Positions 35,099-43,789 of a stretch of 64,000 nt of DNA are shown here, one piece after another. The notes under the pieces were generated by a model. It did not search any database. It saw only the letters and a program-made list of their open reading frames with translations, and was not told the DNA's origin. This stretch comes from Plantimonas leprariae (lineage in GTDB: Bacteria > Pseudomonadota > Alphaproteobacteria > Rhizobiales > Rhizobiaceae), in assembly GCF_008802405.1 (NCBI RefSeq), contig NZ_VZDO01000017.1, positions 48,093 to 112,092 on the forward strand. The letters are read 5' to 3'. Within the stretch, counting starts at the first letter, position 1. The number at the start of each line of letters is the position of its first letter. The position numbers and the translations under genes were made by a program.

Positions 35099-36001
35099 TT
35101 GGGCAGGATATTCGGACCGATCCGCGACGGGCGCGGCTTCGACGGGGCGCTCGTCGCGCTGGCGCTCGGCTATCTCCTGCTCTTCTCGGCCTTTCCGCTC
35201 ATATACAACGTCGTGATGTCGCTGCAGGAGGTCGACCTCTTCTCGCTCGCCTCGTTCGACCGGCCGTTCGTCGGGCTCGACAACTACCGGGACGTCCTGT
35301 CCCGGCCGGAAGCCGCGGTGATCTTCCGCAACACCGTCGTCTTCGTCGTCCTCTCGATCGTCTTCCAGCTCGCGCTCGGCTTCTCGCTGGCGCTGTTCTT
35401 CCGGCTCGACTTTCCGGGCGCGTCGTATCTGCGCGGCCTGTTCCTCGCCGGCTGGATCATGCCCTCGCTCGTCGTCGGCGCGGTGTGGAGCTTCATCCTG
35501 TCCGGCGACTTCGGCGTCCTGAACTACGCGCTGCAGGGGCTCGGCCTCAGCGACGCCCGCGTCTTCTGGCTGTCCGACCCCTCCGTCTCGCTCTACGCGG
35601 TGGTGATCGCCAACATCTGGCTGGGCGTCCCCTTCAACATGCTGATGCTCTCGGTCGGCCTCGCCGGCATCCCGGACGACGTCTACGAGGCGGCCGAGCT
35701 CGACGGCGCGACCCGGCTGCAGCGCTTCCTGACGATCACCCTGCCGCTGATGCGCGCGCCGCTCGGCGCGGTGATCGCGCTCGGCATCATCTTCACGCTG
35801 CAGCAGTTCGACCTCTTCGCGGCGCTGACGCGCGGCGGCCCGTCGAACGCCTCGAACGTCCTCCAGTACTGGTCCTGGCAGCTTTCCTTCCAGGACTACC
35901 AGATCAGCGCCGGCAGCGTCGTCTCGGTGCTGATGATCGTCTTCGTGGTGTTCGTCGCCGCGATCTACGTGCGCTCGACGCGCCACGAGCACGCCGCATG
36001 A
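35099..36001 (+). CDS. Carbohydrate ABC transporter permease (MalF/UgpA type)
   Basis: A 300-residue inner-membrane permease with six hydrophobic segments, starting ALALGYLLLFSAFPLIYNVV and ending in IVFVVFVAAIYVR. The coupling motif is YEAAELDGATRLQRFLTITL. It starts at TTG (35099), preceded by GAGGGAGG. The final bases form an ATGA overlap with the next permease. Confidence 0.92.
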   Translation: MGRIFGPIRDGRGFDGALVALALGYLLLFSAFPLIYNVVMSLQEVDLFSLASFDRPFVGLDNYRDVLSRPEAAVIFRNTVVFVVLSIVFQLALGFSLALFFRLDFPGASYLRGLFLAGWIMPSLVVGAVWSFILSGDFGVLNYALQGLGLSDARVFWLSDPSVSLYAVVIANIWLGVPFNMLMLSVGLAGIPDDVYEAAELDGATRLQRFLTITLPLMRAPLGAVIALGIIFTLQQFDLFAALTRGGPSNASNVLQYWSWQLSFQDYQISAGSVVSVLMIVFVVFVAAIYVRSTRHEHAA

Positions 36002-36825
36002 CTGGGACTTCGGCCAGACGGTATCTGCTCCTCGCCGTGGCGCTCGGCCTCGTCGCGGTCTACCTGTTCCCGCTCTACTGGATGTACGTGACGGCGCTGA
36101 AGAGCGGCACCGAGATCGTGCGCTACCCGCCGACCTTCTGGCCGGAGGAGCCGCACTTCGCCGTCGCCGACGTCTGGAACCGGCTCCAGATGGCGTCCTT
36201 CGTCCGCAACTCGCTCCTGATCGCCGCCAGCGTCACCGTGATCGCCACCCTCGTCGGCACGGGCTGCGCCTATGCGCTGGCGCGCATCCGCAACCGCTGG
36301 ATGGACCTCGTCCTGTTCGTCGTCCTGATGATGCAGGTGCTGCCACCCTCGCTGATGGTGACGCCGATCTTCGTGGTCTTCAACCAGGTCGGGCTCAGCG
36401 AATATCCGCGGCTCGCGGTGATCCTCGCGCAGTCGGCCAAGGTGCTGCCGCTCTACATCGTCCTCTGCCGCGCCGCCTTCCTGCAGGTGCCGCGCGAGCT
36501 GGAGGAAGCGGCGCTGATGGACGGCAATTCGCGCGTCGGCGCGTTCCTGTTCATCAACGTGCCGCTGGCGCGGAACGGCATCCTGATCGTCTCGGTGCTG
36601 GTCTTCCTCCAGTCCTTCGGCGAGTACGTCTACTCCCGCTCCCTCATCGCCGACCGCGCTCTTCAGCCGGCGACGGTCGGCCTCCAGTCCTTCATGGGCC
36701 CGAACACCAGCGACTGGTCGGGCGTCATGACCTATTCGGCCATCTACGTGACGCCGATCCTGATCGTCTTCGTCATCCTCCAGCGCCGCATCGTCAGCGG
36801 CCTCACCGCGGGAGCCCTGAAATGA
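35998..36825 (+). CDS. Carbohydrate ABC transporter permease (MalG/UgpE type)
   Basis: A 275-residue inner-membrane permease paired with the gene before it. It begins YLLLAVALGLVAVYLFPLYW and has the MalG-type coupling motif LEEAALMDGNSRVGAFLFIN. Six membrane helices are evident. Its stop overlaps the ATPase gene start. Confidence 0.92.
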   Translation: MTGTSARRYLLLAVALGLVAVYLFPLYWMYVTALKSGTEIVRYPPTFWPEEPHFAVADVWNRLQMASFVRNSLLIAASVTVIATLVGTGCAYALARIRNRWMDLVLFVVLMMQVLPPSLMVTPIFVVFNQVGLSEYPRLAVILAQSAKVLPLYIVLCRAAFLQVPRELEEAALMDGNSRVGAFLFINVPLARNGILIVSVLVFLQSFGEYVYSRSLIADRALQPATVGLQSFMGPNTSDWSGVMTYSAIYVTPILIVFVILQRRIVSGLTAGALK

Positions 36826-37901
36826 GCGAACCCGCTCAGATCGAACTGACCGGCGTCGACAAGCACTACGGCGCCTACCACGCCCTGAAGAACGTCAGCC
36901 TCTCCATCCCGAAGGGCCGGTTCGTCGCGCTGGTCGGCCCGTCCGGCTGCGGCAAGTCCACGCTGCTCCGCTCCATCGCGGGCCTCGAGAAGATCAGCGG
37001 CGGACGGATGCGGATCGCCGGCGAGGACGTCACCGGCGTGCCGCCGCGAAAGCGCGACCTCGCGATGGTGTTCCAGAGCTACGCGCTCTACCCGCACATG
37101 ACGGTCCGGCGGAACCTCACCTATTCGCTGCGGCTGAAGCGCGCCTCGAAGGCCGAGTGCGAGCGGGCGGCGGTGGAGACGGCGCGGATCATCGGGCTGG
37201 AGAACCTGCTCGACCGTTTCCCGCGCGAGCTTTCCGGCGGCCAGCGCCAGCGCGTCGCGATGGGCCGGGCGATCATCCGCCAGCCGAAGGCCTTCCTGTT
37301 CGACGAGCCGTTGTCGAACCTCGACGCGGCGCTTCGCGTCCACATGCGCTCCGAAATCCGCAAGCTGCACGACCGGCTCAGCGCGACCTTCATCTATGTG
37401 ACGCATGACCAGGTCGAGGCGATGACCATGGCCGACCACGTCGTGGTGCTGCGCGACGGCGTGGTGGAGCAGGAAGGCGCGCCGCTCGATCTCTACGACC
37501 GGCCGGTGAACCGCTTCGTCGCCGGCTTCATCGGCTCGCCGGCGATGAACTTCCTCGACGGGACGGTCGGGGCGGACGGGGAAAGCGTCGCCCTCGCGCT
37601 CGACGGCAATCCCACGCTCGCCGTCGCGGCGCGCCGCCCGGCGGGGGAGCGGGTCACGGTGGGCCTGCGGCCGGAGCATCTCATGATCGCCTCGCTCGGC
37701 GAGGCAGGCGCCTTCGCCCTCCCCGTTTCCATGATCGAGCGGACCGGCGGCATGTCCTTCATCGTCACCAATACCAAGCCGGAACTGACGATCGCCGCGC
37801 CCGGCAGGATCGAGGCGGCGGACGGCAGCGTCCGCGTGAGGGTGGACCCCGGCCACGTCCACCTCTTCGACAAAGACAGCGGGGCGTCGCTCGGCGGCTA
37901 G
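36822..37901 (+). CDS. Carbohydrate ABC transporter ATP-binding protein (MalK/UgpC type)
   Basis: A 359-residue ATPase that energises the importer. Walker A GPSGCGKST, Q-loop LAMVFQSYALYPHMTVRRNL, signature LSGGQRQRVAMGRAI, Walker [16 protein letters not shown] and FIYVTHDQVEAMTMAD are present, followed by the regulatory OB-fold (TVGLRPEHLMIAS). It begins in an ATGA overlap with the permease, closing the four-gene importer. Confidence 0.94.
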   Translation: MSEPAQIELTGVDKHYGAYHALKNVSLSIPKGRFVALVGPSGCGKSTLLRSIAGLEKISGGRMRIAGEDVTGVPPRKRDLAMVFQSYALYPHMTVRRNLTYSLRLKRASKAECERAAVETARIIGLENLLDRFPRELSGGQRQRVAMGRAIIRQPKAFLFDEPLSNLDAALRVHMRSEIRKLHDRLSATFIYVTHDQVEAMTMADHVVVLRDGVVEQEGAPLDLYDRPVNRFVAGFIGSPAMNFLDGTVGADGESVALALDGNPTLAVAARRPAGERVTVGLRPEHLMIASLGEAGAFALPVSMIERTGGMSFIVTNTKPELTIAAPGRIEAADGSVRVRVDPGHVHLFDKDSGASLGG

Positions 37902-37922
37902 GACGTTTCGGCTTGCATCGGT

Positions 37923-37938
37923 TGTGAGAAATGCAACA
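37923..37938. promoter_or_regulatory. DeoR-operator-like site upstream of deoR
   Basis: TGTGAGAAATGCAACA matches 12 of 16 bases of the E. coli DeoR operator TGTTAGAATTCTAACA. It lies 43 bp before the chosen deoR start and covers an in-frame GTG at 37924. Flanking GCATCG (37915-37920) and CGATGC (37941-37946) form an outer inverted repeat. Autoregulation is inferred. Confidence 0.5.
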
Positions 37939-37980
37939 TACGATGCGAGGAAGTTCATCCGAGGGCCAAAGCCGAAGCGC

Positions 37981-38742
37981 ATGGGCACCACGAGATCGAA
38001 GCGGATCGAGCGGCTCGGCGAGGCGGTGGCGATGCGCGGCGTCCTGCGCCTGCGCGAGGCGGCGCGGCTGCTCGACGTCTCCGAGATGACCGTCAGGCGC
38101 GATGTCGCCACGCATGCCGACCGCTTCGCCTATCTCGGCGGCCACATCGTCAACGCCGCCGACCTCGGCGCGGGGAGCGGTGCCGGCTCCTACGTCCTGT
38201 CGCGCGAGGCGGACAGCCACGCGAAGGCGAAGCGCGCCGCGTGCCTGCACGCGCTGCCGCTCGTCCGACCGGACGAGACGATCTTCATCGACTGCGGCAC
38301 GACGCTGGTCCATCTCGCGAAAGCGATCCCGCCGGACATGCCGCTCACCGCCGTCTGCTATTCGCTGAACGTCGCCGATCCGCTGCGCGCCCGGCCTAAC
38401 GTGCGCCTCGTGCTGCTCGGCGGCGTCTACCAGCCGGGCTCGGATTCCTTCGCGGGCGAGGACAGCCTGGAAACGCTGGGACGGATCGGGCTCGACGCCG
38501 CCTTCGTGTCGGCGGGCGGCATCCATGCCGAGCGGGGCGTTTCGTGCTCGCATTTCCACGAGGTCGCCTACAAGAAGCGGGCGATGGCGGGCGCGGCGCG
38601 GCGCTATCTCGTCGCCGACGAAAGCAAGCTCGGACGGGTCCGCCCCGCCCTTTTCGCGCAACTCGACGCCTTCGACGCGGTTGTGACGGAGACGGGCGTC
38701 TGCTCGCCGGCGGAATGCATGGCGGAACGCGAAACGGCTTGA
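37981..38742 (+). CDS. deoR: Deoxyribose operon repressor DeoR
   Basis: A 253-residue DeoR-family repressor. HTH: LRLREAARLLDVSEMTVRRD. The sensor domain has FIDCGTTLVHLAKAI and PLTAVCYSLNVADPLRARPN, closer to E. coli DeoR (the CYSLN and CGTT words and the ending SKLGRVRPA) than to other sugar-phosphate DeoR paralogues. E. coli DeoR responds to deoxyribose 5-phosphate. It is directly upstream of deoC, with operator-like sites on both sides. I used the ATG at 37981. The GTG at 37924 lies in the operator. Confidence 0.88.
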   Translation: MGTTRSKRIERLGEAVAMRGVLRLREAARLLDVSEMTVRRDVATHADRFAYLGGHIVNAADLGAGSGAGSYVLSREADSHAKAKRAACLHALPLVRPDETIFIDCGTTLVHLAKAIPPDMPLTAVCYSLNVADPLRARPNVRLVLLGGVYQPGSDSFAGEDSLETLGRIGLDAAFVSAGGIHAERGVSCSHFHEVAYKKRAMAGAARRYLVADESKLGRVRPALFAQLDAFDAVVTETGVCSPAECMAERETA

Positions 38743-38777
38743 CGCCAGTCGGTTTATTTCGATACCGATTTCACAAC

Positions 38778-38793
38778 TGGTAGATTTCTAACA
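38778..38793. promoter_or_regulatory. DeoR operator upstream of deoC
   Basis: TGGTAGATTTCTAACA matches 14 of 16 bases of the E. coli DeoR operator TGTTAGAATTCTAACA. It lies 41 bp before the deoC ATG in a short AT-rich gap between deoR and deoC. Repression of deoC and the genes after it by DeoR is a strong inference. Confidence 0.72.
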
Positions 38794-38834
38794 TCCGGCG
38801 ACGGGACGCCGGACGGCAGGCGGGAGGAGCGGCC

Positions 38835-39842
38835 ATGGCGGTCCACGCGATCACGCAAGGCGCGCGGCAGGCGAAGTCCGCCGCGCCCGCCGAGATGCCG
38901 CGCAACGCGGGCATGCCGCTCGACGAGGCCTGGCTGTCCGGCACGCGCGTGAACCTCTCGGCCGCCGAGCGGCGCGTCGCGACGCTGCCGGGGCGGCGGA
39001 GCGTCAAGAAGGACGCGCAGGCCGGCTGGCTCCTGAAGGCCGTCACCTGCATCGACCTGACGACGCTCTCCGGCGACGACACGGAAGGGCGCGTCCGCCG
39101 GCTCTGCGCCAAGGCGAAGAACCCGATCCGGCCCGACCTTCTCGACGCGATGGGCATGGGCGAGCGGCGGATCACCACCGGCGCGATCTGCGTCTACCAT
39201 CGCTTCGTCGCCGCGGCGGTGGATGCGCTGAAGGGCAGCGGCATTCCGGTCGCGGCGGTCTCGACCGGCTTCCCGGCTGGGCTGGTGCCGCACGACGTGA
39301 AGCTTCGCGAGATCGAGGCCTCGGTCGCCGACGGGGCGGCCGAGATCGACATCGTGATCACCCGCGAGCACGTGCTCACCGGCAACTGGCAGGCGCTCTA
39401 CGACGAGATGCGCGACTTCCGCAAAGCTTGCGGGCACGCACATGTGAAGGCGATCCTCGCGACGGGCGATCTGAAGACGCTGCGCAACGTCGCCAAGGCC
39501 TCGCTCGTCTGCATGATGGCGGGCGCGGACTTCATCAAGACCTCGACCGGCAAGGAAGGCGTCAACGCGACGCCGCTCGTCACGCTCGCGATGCTACGCG
39601 AAATCCGCGCCTATCACGACCGGACGGGCTTCCTCGTCGGCTACAAGCCGGCCGGCGGCATCTCGGCGGCGAAGGACGTCCTCACCTACCAATTCCTGAT
39701 GAAGGAGGAGCTCGGCCGCCGCTGGCTGGAGCCGGACCTCTTCCGCGTCGGGGCGTCGAGCCTCCTCGCCGACATCGAGCGGCAGCTCGAACATCACGTC
39801 ACCGGCCGCTACTCGGCCTTCAACCGGCATGCGGTGGGTTAA
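38835..39842 (+). CDS. deoC: Deoxyribose-phosphate aldolase
   Basis: Class I aldolase (335 residues) that splits 2-deoxyribose 5-phosphate into acetaldehyde and glyceraldehyde 3-phosphate. Key segments are LLKAVTCIDLTTLSGDDTEG, AEIDIVITREHVL with the catalytic Asp, DFIKTSTGKEGVNAT with the Schiff-base Lys, and VGYKPAGGIS with the second Lys. The 60-residue N-terminal extension is typical of the longer deoC type. GGGAGGAG precedes the ATG. The next gene should oxidise the acetaldehyde released. Confidence 0.96.
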   Translation: MAVHAITQGARQAKSAAPAEMPRNAGMPLDEAWLSGTRVNLSAAERRVATLPGRRSVKKDAQAGWLLKAVTCIDLTTLSGDDTEGRVRRLCAKAKNPIRPDLLDAMGMGERRITTGAICVYHRFVAAAVDALKGSGIPVAAVSTGFPAGLVPHDVKLREIEASVADGAAEIDIVITREHVLTGNWQALYDEMRDFRKACGHAHVKAILATGDLKTLRNVAKASLVCMMAGADFIKTSTGKEGVNATPLVTLAMLREIRAYHDRTGFLVGYKPAGGISAAKDVLTYQFLMKEELGRRWLEPDLFRVGASSLLADIERQLEHHVTGRYSAFNRHAVG

Positions 39843-39847
39843 AGGCG

Positions 39848-42229
39848 ATGAGCGTGGCGCATTACTTCGACACGATGGACTACGGCCCGGCGCCGGAGGC
39901 GGACGGCCCGGCGCGCGACTGGCTGCGGCGCCACGAGGCGCGGTTCGGCCATTTCATCGGCGGCGCGTTCCGCCCCAGCGCGGAGGGCGGCACGTTCGAA
40001 ACGCGCGAGCCCGCCACCGGCAAGCCGTTGGCGACGCTGGCGAGCGGCACCACGGCGGACGTCGACGCGGCGGTGGAAGCCGCCCGGCAAGCGCAGGCGC
40101 ATTGGCAGAAGCTCGGTGGCCACGGCCGCGCGCGGCATCTCTACGCCCTGGCGCGGATGGTGCAGCGGCACGGCCGGCTGCTCGCCGTCCTGGAGGCGAT
40201 CGACAACGGCAAGCCGATCCGCGAAACGCGCGACCTCGACGTGCCGCTGGTCGCCTGGCACTTCCTCCACCACGCCGGCTGGGCGCAGTTGCAGGAGAGC
40301 GAGTTCGCCGGCTACTCGCCGCTCGGCGTCGTCGGGCAGATCATCCCGTGGAACTTCCCGCTGCTGATGCTGGCCTGGAAGATCGCCCCGGCGCTGGCGC
40401 TCGGCAACACGGTGGTGCTCAAACCGGCGGAATACACCTCGCTCACCGCCCTGCTCTTCGCGGAGCTGGCGTCCGAAGCCGGACTGCCGGACGGCGTCCT
40501 CAACGTCGTGACGGGCCCGGGCGAAACCGGTGCCGCGATCGTCGAGCATCCCGGCATCGACAAGATCGCCTTCACCGGCTCGACCGAGATCGGTCGGATC
40601 ATCCGCGAGACGACGGCGGGCTCGGGCAAGAAGCTGACGCTGGAGCTCGGCGGCAAGTCGCCGTTCATCGTCTTCGAGGACGCCGACCTCGACGCGGCGG
40701 TGGAAGGCGTCGTCGACGCGATCTGGTTCAACCAGGGCCAGGTCTGCTGCGCCGGCTCGCGGCTGCTCGTCCAGGAAGGCATCGCGCCGGAGTTCCTGAT
40801 GCGCCTGAAGCGGCGGATGGAGACCTTGCGCGTCGGCTCGCCGCTCGACAAGGCGGTGGACATGGGCGCGATCGTCGACCCGGTGCAGTTGCGGCGGATC
40901 GAGGAACTGGTCGCGGCCGGGATCAAGGAGGGCGCGGTGGCGCATCGCGCGCCGGTGGCGCTGCCGGAGGGCGACGGCTCGTTCTACCCGCCGACGCTCC
41001 TGACCGAGGTGCATCCGAGCTCGATCGTGGCGCGCGAGGAGATCTTCGGGCCGGTGGCGGTGGCGATGACCTTCCGCACGCCGGACGAGGCGGTGATGCT
41101 CGCCAACAATTCGCGCTACGGCCTCGCCGCCAGCATCTGGAGCGAGACGGTCGGCCTCGCGCTCGACATCGCGCCGAAACTTCAAGCCGGCGTCGTCTGG
41201 ATCAACGCCACCAACCTCTTCGACGCCGCGGTCGGCTTCGGCGGCTATCGGGAAAGTGGCTTCGGCCGCGAGGGCGGGCGCGAGGGCGCGCTGGAATACC
41301 TGAAGCCCGATGCCTGGGCGAACCGGCGGCCGCGCGAGGCGACGCCGCCGGCCGAGCCGGCGGACGGCGGCGCCCAAGGCTTCGAGCTGCGCGCCATCGA
41401 CCGGACGGCGAAGCTCTTCGTCGGCGGCAAGCAGGCCCGCCCGGACGGCAACGGCTCGCGCGTCATCCGCTCGGCAACCGGCGCGGTGATCGGCGAGGTC
41501 GGCGAGGGCAACCGCAAGGACCTGCGCAACGCCGTCGCCGCGGCGCGGGCCGCCGAGAGCTGGGCGCGCGCTTCCACCCACAATCGCGCGCAGATCCTCT
41601 ACTATCTCGCCGAGAACCTCTCGGCGCGCGCCGCCGAGTTCGCCGCCCGCATCGCCAGCGCCACCGGCACCGACGGCGAGCAGGAGGTCGACGTGGCGGT
41701 GCGGCGCCTCTTCACCTACGGCGCGTGGGCCGACAAGTTCGACGGCGCGGTGCATTCGCCGCCTCTCAGGGGCGTCGCGCTCGCCATGCACGAGCCGATC
41801 GGCACGGTCGGCGTCGTCTGCCCGGACGAGGCGCCGCTCCTCGCCTTCGTCAGTCTCGTCGCGCCGCTGATCGCCACCGGCAACCGCGTCGTCGCGGTGC
41901 CGAGCGAACGGCATCCGCTCAGCGTCACCGACCTCTATCAGGTGTTCGAGACCTCCGACCTGCCGGCCGGCGTCGTCAACATCGTCACCGGCGGCCGCGA
42001 ACAGCTCGCCAAGGACCTCGCCAGCCACGACGACCTCGACGCGCTCTGGGTGTTCGGTTCGAAGGAGGCCGCGGCTGCCGCCGAGCGCCTGTCGGCCGGC
42101 AACCTCAAGCGGACGCTCGTCGACGACGGCCTCGCGCTGGACTGGCACGACGCCAAGGCGGCGGAGGGGCGGATTTTCCTGAACCATACGGTGCAGGTGA
42201 AGAACATCTGGATTCCCTACGGCGACTGA
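39848..42229 (+). CDS. Aldehyde dehydrogenase with a second, non-catalytic ALDH domain (ALDH16 type)
   Basis: A 793-residue fusion. Residues about 30-495 form a complete aldehyde dehydrogenase: IIPWNFPLLMLAWKIAPALA, LTLELGGKSPF with the general-base Glu and FNQGQVCCAGSRL with the nucleophilic Cys, then REEIFGPV. Residues about 515-790 form a second ALDH NAD-fold (MHEPIGTVGVVCPDEAPLLA; LPAGVVNIVTGG) that lacks catalytic Cys and Glu and stops after about 280 residues. This is the ALDH16 layout. It starts 5 bp after deoC, so acetaldehyde from the aldolase is the expected substrate. That link is inferred. Confidence 0.88.
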   Translation: MSVAHYFDTMDYGPAPEADGPARDWLRRHEARFGHFIGGAFRPSAEGGTFETREPATGKPLATLASGTTADVDAAVEAARQAQAHWQKLGGHGRARHLYALARMVQRHGRLLAVLEAIDNGKPIRETRDLDVPLVAWHFLHHAGWAQLQESEFAGYSPLGVVGQIIPWNFPLLMLAWKIAPALALGNTVVLKPAEYTSLTALLFAELASEAGLPDGVLNVVTGPGETGAAIVEHPGIDKIAFTGSTEIGRIIRETTAGSGKKLTLELGGKSPFIVFEDADLDAAVEGVVDAIWFNQGQVCCAGSRLLVQEGIAPEFLMRLKRRMETLRVGSPLDKAVDMGAIVDPVQLRRIEELVAAGIKEGAVAHRAPVALPEGDGSFYPPTLLTEVHPSSIVAREEIFGPVAVAMTFRTPDEAVMLANNSRYGLAASIWSETVGLALDIAPKLQAGVVWINATNLFDAAVGFGGYRESGFGREGGREGALEYLKPDAWANRRPREATPPAEPADGGAQGFELRAIDRTAKLFVGGKQARPDGNGSRVIRSATGAVIGEVGEGNRKDLRNAVAAARAAESWARASTHNRAQILYYLAENLSARAAEFAARIASATGTDGEQEVDVAVRRLFTYGAWADKFDGAVHSPPLRGVALAMHEPIGTVGVVCPDEAPLLAFVSLVAPLIATGNRVVAVPSERHPLSVTDLYQVFETSDLPAGVVNIVTGGREQLAKDLASHDDLDALWVFGSKEAAAAAERLSAGNLKRTLVDDGLALDWHDAKAAEGRIFLNHTVQVKNIWIPYGD

Positions 42230-42244
42230 GGCACGGAAGCGCTC

Positions 42245-42700
42245 ATGCTGAAGAACATCGATCCGCTCCTAAACGCCGAAGTGCTGCAGGCTCTGCGCGC
42301 CATGGGTCACGGCGACCGCGTCGTCGTCTGCGACACGAACTTCCCGGCCGATTCCGTCGCCCGCGAGACCGTGCTCGGCAAATTGCTGCGCATCGACAAC
42401 GTGCCGGCGCCCCGCGCCGTCGCGGCGATCCTCTCCGTCCTGCCGCTCGACACCTTCGTCGACGACGCGGCGATGCGGATGGAGATCGTCGGCAGCCCGG
42501 ACGAACTCGCCGACGTGCAGCGCGAGGTGCAAGGCGAGATCGACCGGGCGGAGGGCAAGTCCTGGCCGCTCGGCTCGATCGAGCGCATGGCGTTCTACGA
42601 GGCGGCCAAGCAGTCCTATTGTGTGATCCAGACCGGCGAGCGGCGTTTCTACGGCTGCTTCATCTTCCGCAAGGGCGTCATTCCGCCGGCCGCGGGCTGA
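42245..42700 (+). CDS. RbsD/FucU family sugar mutarotase
   Basis: A 151-residue protein of the RbsD/FucU family, which interconverts alpha and beta anomers of free sugars. The start LKNIDPLLNAEVLQALRAMG and ERRFYGCFIFRKGVIPP at the end are characteristic. GGAAG precedes the ATG. It ends the deo module, so deoxyribose or a related free sugar is its likely substrate. Its last 23 bp overlap the convergent aldo/keto reductase gene. Confidence 0.88.
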   Translation: MLKNIDPLLNAEVLQALRAMGHGDRVVVCDTNFPADSVARETVLGKLLRIDNVPAPRAVAAILSVLPLDTFVDDAAMRMEIVGSPDELADVQREVQGEIDRAEGKSWPLGSIERMAFYEAAKQSYCVIQTGERRFYGCFIFRKGVIPPAAG

Positions 42701-43661
42701 CGAGCTCGAAGCTGCGGCGGAGTTCGGGAAACCGGCCGCCGGCTTCCTCCTTCACTTCTGCACCGAAGAATGACGACAGGCGGTCCCGCTGCTCGGCAGC
42801 GAGTTCGAGTTCGAAGCCGTCGATCGCCGAGCGCAACTGCTCCAGCGAGCTGACGCCGACGATCGGTGTGCTGACGCCCTCGCGGCCATAGACCCAGGCG
42901 GTGGCGAGATGGCCGGGCTGGACGCCCATCTCCGCAGCCATCGCGTGGAGCTTCGCGACACCTTCGCCGTAGCGGGAGAGCCAGTCGCCGATGCGGGCGT
43001 CGGTCTGGCCGCGCGCGTCGGAGGGCAGCGGCTCGCCGGGCCGGTACTTGCCGGCGAGGAGGCCGGCGAGCAGCGCGCGATAGGTGGTGATCGCGACGCC
43101 TTCCGCGACGGCCTGCGGCAGGATCTCCACCTCGATGCCGCGCTCCAGGAGGTTGTAGGGAAGCTGGTTGCAGACGAGCGGCGCCCAGCCGTTCTCGGCC
43201 GCTATGCGGTTGCAATGCGCGAACAGCCAGGCGGGACAGTTGCAGAAGCCGACGAACCGCGCCTTGCCGGCCGCGACCACGTCGTTCAGCGCTTCCATCA
43301 TCTCGGCCGGGCGCATCCCGGTCGCCGGCCAGTGGATCATGTAGAGATCGACATGGTCGGTCCGCAGCCGCGCGAGGCTCTCGTCGATCGAGGCGCGGAT
43401 CGTCGCGCCGTCGACGCTCCGATGGACCTTGGTGGTGATGAAGAAGCGGTCGCGCCGCCCGGCAAGGATGCGGCCGAGGATCGCCTCCGTCTCGCCGTTC
43501 TCGTACATCGCCGCCGTATCGAGGAAGGTGACGCCGCGATCGAGGGCGAGCCCAAGGATCGCGTCGGCCTCTCGCTCGTCGCAGCGCCGGCCGAACATCA
43601 TCGTGCCGAGGCACATCCGCGACACCGTCTCGCCCGTCGATCCGAACGAAATCGTCTTCAT
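42678..43661 (-). CDS. Aldo/keto reductase
   Basis: A 327-residue NAD(P)H-dependent TIM-barrel oxidoreductase. The tetrad is recognisable: Asp in FLDTAAMY, Tyr in MYENGETEA, Lys in FITTKVHRS and His in LYMIHWPATGM. The C-terminal GREGVSTPIVGVSSLEQL is the cofactor loop. GGGAGA precedes the ATG. It is transcribed away from the epimerase-like gene. A sugar-aldehyde or keto-sugar substrate is plausible from context only. Confidence 0.9.
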   Translation of the reverse strand: MKTISFGSTGETVSRMCLGTMMFGRRCDEREADAILGLALDRGVTFLDTAAMYENGETEAILGRILAGRRDRFFITTKVHRSVDGATIRASIDESLARLRTDHVDLYMIHWPATGMRPAEMMEALNDVVAAGKARFVGFCNCPAWLFAHCNRIAAENGWAPLVCNQLPYNLLERGIEVEILPQAVAEGVAITTYRALLAGLLAGKYRPGEPLPSDARGQTDARIGDWLSRYGEGVAKLHAMAAEMGVQPGHLATAWVYGREGVSTPIVGVSSLEQLRSAIDGFELELAAEQRDRLSSFFGAEVKEEAGGRFPELRRSFELVSPRPAE

Positions 43662-43789
43662 GGCTGCGTCTCCCTGGATTCGGTCACGTGCGCCCCGGCG
43701 ACCATCGCGCGGGCCGGTCTTGCCTTCGGCGAGCGAGGCCGCAAGTCGGCTGTGCGCGGGATGAGCGCCGGCGGCGGGAGGGAACAGCG

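Noticed and set aside
39839..42187. Long minus-strand open frame (about 782 codons) opposite the aldehyde dehydrogenase
   Set aside because: Composition is rich in Arg, Ala, Asp and Val from antisense reading, and no motif is visible. The plus-strand ALDH motifs are intact.
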